Assembly (NCBI GenBank): GCA_017935525.1
Contig: JAGBHJ010000083.1
Location: forward strand, 1-5,304
Reading direction: 5' to 3'
DNA length: 5,304 bases
DNA from: Clostridia bacterium
GTDB taxonomy: Bacteria; Bacillota; Clostridia; HGM11327
How positions within the stretch are numbered: position 1 is the stretch's first letter; every line of letters starts with the position of its first letter. The notes beneath the pieces are model-generated. The model saw nothing but the letters and a program-made list of their open reading frames with translations. It was not told the origin of the DNA and made no database searches. The position numbers and the translations under genes are program-made. Positions 4,764-5,304 of the stretch are shown here, one piece after another.

Positions 4764-5304
4764 ACTTATTACCTCTTCTGTGTGCAGATTATAACGCAAC
4801 ATTAGTTTAGGTTGCCGATGAAGCGGTAATAGATATCTACTTTCTGTACGCGCTTACCATCAATCTTTTCTGCTTCGTGAACCTCGATTTTATCAATCAG
4901 TTCGTTCAGCACAGTTTTGTTGAGTTCTTTGATATCAAAATATTTTTCAATAATAGCGGTGAAGTTTACAATGCTTTCAAGGTTGCGTTCTTCCTTTTTC
5001 AGTTCCTCGGCGATGGCAGTCAAGCGTTCATTCGCTTGCTTGTGCTCGTCGGTAAACTGTGCGGAAAGACGTGCATACTCATCGTCCGTAATCTTAGACA
5101 GCGCATTATCCTCATAAAGCTTTTTCGTAATGAACCCAAGCTCGTCAAGTCTCTTTTGCAGTTTGATTTGCTCTCGTTTGAGCGAAGCAAGCTGTTTTTT
5201 GTTTTGCGTGGATAAATGGGCTTGTAACGCTTCCTCAAACTTTGCACGGTCTTTTTTCAAAAGCTCAACATGACTTTGAATATCCGTCAAAACAATTTGG
5301 TATA
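4764..5304. mobile_element. Putative end of an integrated element carrying a large serine recombinase (boundary not defined)
   Basis: The recombinase gene reads toward the tRNA and stops 38 bases from the tRNA terminator. Genes of this class normally lie at one end of integrative or mobilisable elements, with an attachment site just past the gene. I infer that the host/element junction lies in or close to 4764-4801, but I see no diagnostic repeat and the other end is outside the window. Confidence 0.35.
4802..5304 (-). CDS. Large serine recombinase, C-terminal part (partial)
   Basis: The frame stays open to the window edge, so the TTG at 5288-5290 is an internal Leu codon, not a start. The visible 166 residues are the C-terminal end of a large serine integrase of the DUF4368 type, found in conjugative and mobilisable elements such as the Tn5397/Tn4451 recombinase group. 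A long charged helical region, likely the coiled coil that controls integration direction, spans about the first 115 residues (heptad-like Leu/Ile with many Lys/Glu). The tail has LNELIDKIEVHEAE, then KVDIYYRFIG, the conserved DUF4368 signature. The catalytic serine domain, the recombinase domain and the zinc ribbon lie outside the window. The enzyme would cut and rejoin attP and attB for integration or excision. The stop is 38 bases from a host tRNA terminator, suggesting the element end is near. The family call is firm; the exact element is unknown. Confidence 0.92.
   Translation of the reverse strand, partial: YQIVLTDIQSHVELLKKDRAKFEEALQAHLSTQNKKQLASLKREQIKLQKRLDELGFITKKLYEDNALSKITDDEYARLSAQFTDEHKQANERLTAIAEELKKEERNLESIVNFTAIIEKYFDIKELNKTVLNELIDKIEVHEAEKIDGKRVQKVDIYYRFIGNLN

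Noticed and set aside
5288..5290. TTG as the start of a 162-aa standalone recombinase fragment
   Set aside because: The frame remains open upstream to the window edge with family-like residues (YQIV before LTDIQ), so the gene simply continues outside the window.

Overview
The window looks like a chromosomal stretch of a low-to-mid GC Firmicute, most likely a gut Clostridia member near Ruminococcus/Oscillospiraceae. This rests on the strong AAGGAGGT Shine-Dalgarno sites, GTG and TTG starts, TTGACA-type promoters with TGn extended -10 boxes, a NdoA/MazF toxin placed behind an Nnr-like gene as in Bacillus relatives, and TrpRS and RNase HI sequences of Firmicute character. The genus is an inference.

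Region 1 (1-908, + strand) is the end of an operon. It holds the last 33 codons of a probable NAD(P)H-hydrate dehydratase (nnr), then a 104-aa protein of unknown family starting at GTG 180, then a clear MazF/NdoA mRNA interferase starting at TTG 502. A strong hairpin terminator at 876-908 closes it. The unknown protein sits where the MazE antitoxin is normally found but resembles neither the AbrB-type nor the ribbon-helix-helix MazE, so it is a candidate new antitoxin.

Region 2 (957-3014, + strand) has a well-formed promoter (TTGACA-N17-TATTAT), two tandem lipoprotein genes and a terminator shared with the convergent trpS gene. The first lipoprotein (207 aa) and both halves of the second (418 aa) appear to carry three diverged copies of one domain. 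Base composition changes sharply inside the second gene, at the proline-rich linker between its two domains.

Region 3 (3020-4579, - strand) is an rnhA-trpS pair (RNase HI, then tryptophanyl-tRNA synthetase, 25 bases apart) driven by a strong promoter at 4551-4579. No T-box leader fits before either gene.

Region 4 (4609-4763, + strand) is a tRNA-Arg(CCG) gene with encoded CCA, its own promoter overlaid by a perfect 10-bp inverted repeat, and a 15-bp terminator starting right after the CCA.

Region 5 (4764-5304) contains the C-terminal third or so of a large serine recombinase with a DUF4368-type end, reading leftward and running off the window. Such genes usually sit at one end of an integrated element, so the junction between host chromosome and a mobile element probably lies in or near the 38 bases between the tRNA terminator and the recombinase stop.

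No entirely new multi-gene system is evident. The most novel items are the unassigned MazF partner, the three-copy lipoprotein domain family with its compositional break, and the likely mobile-element edge beside the tRNA.
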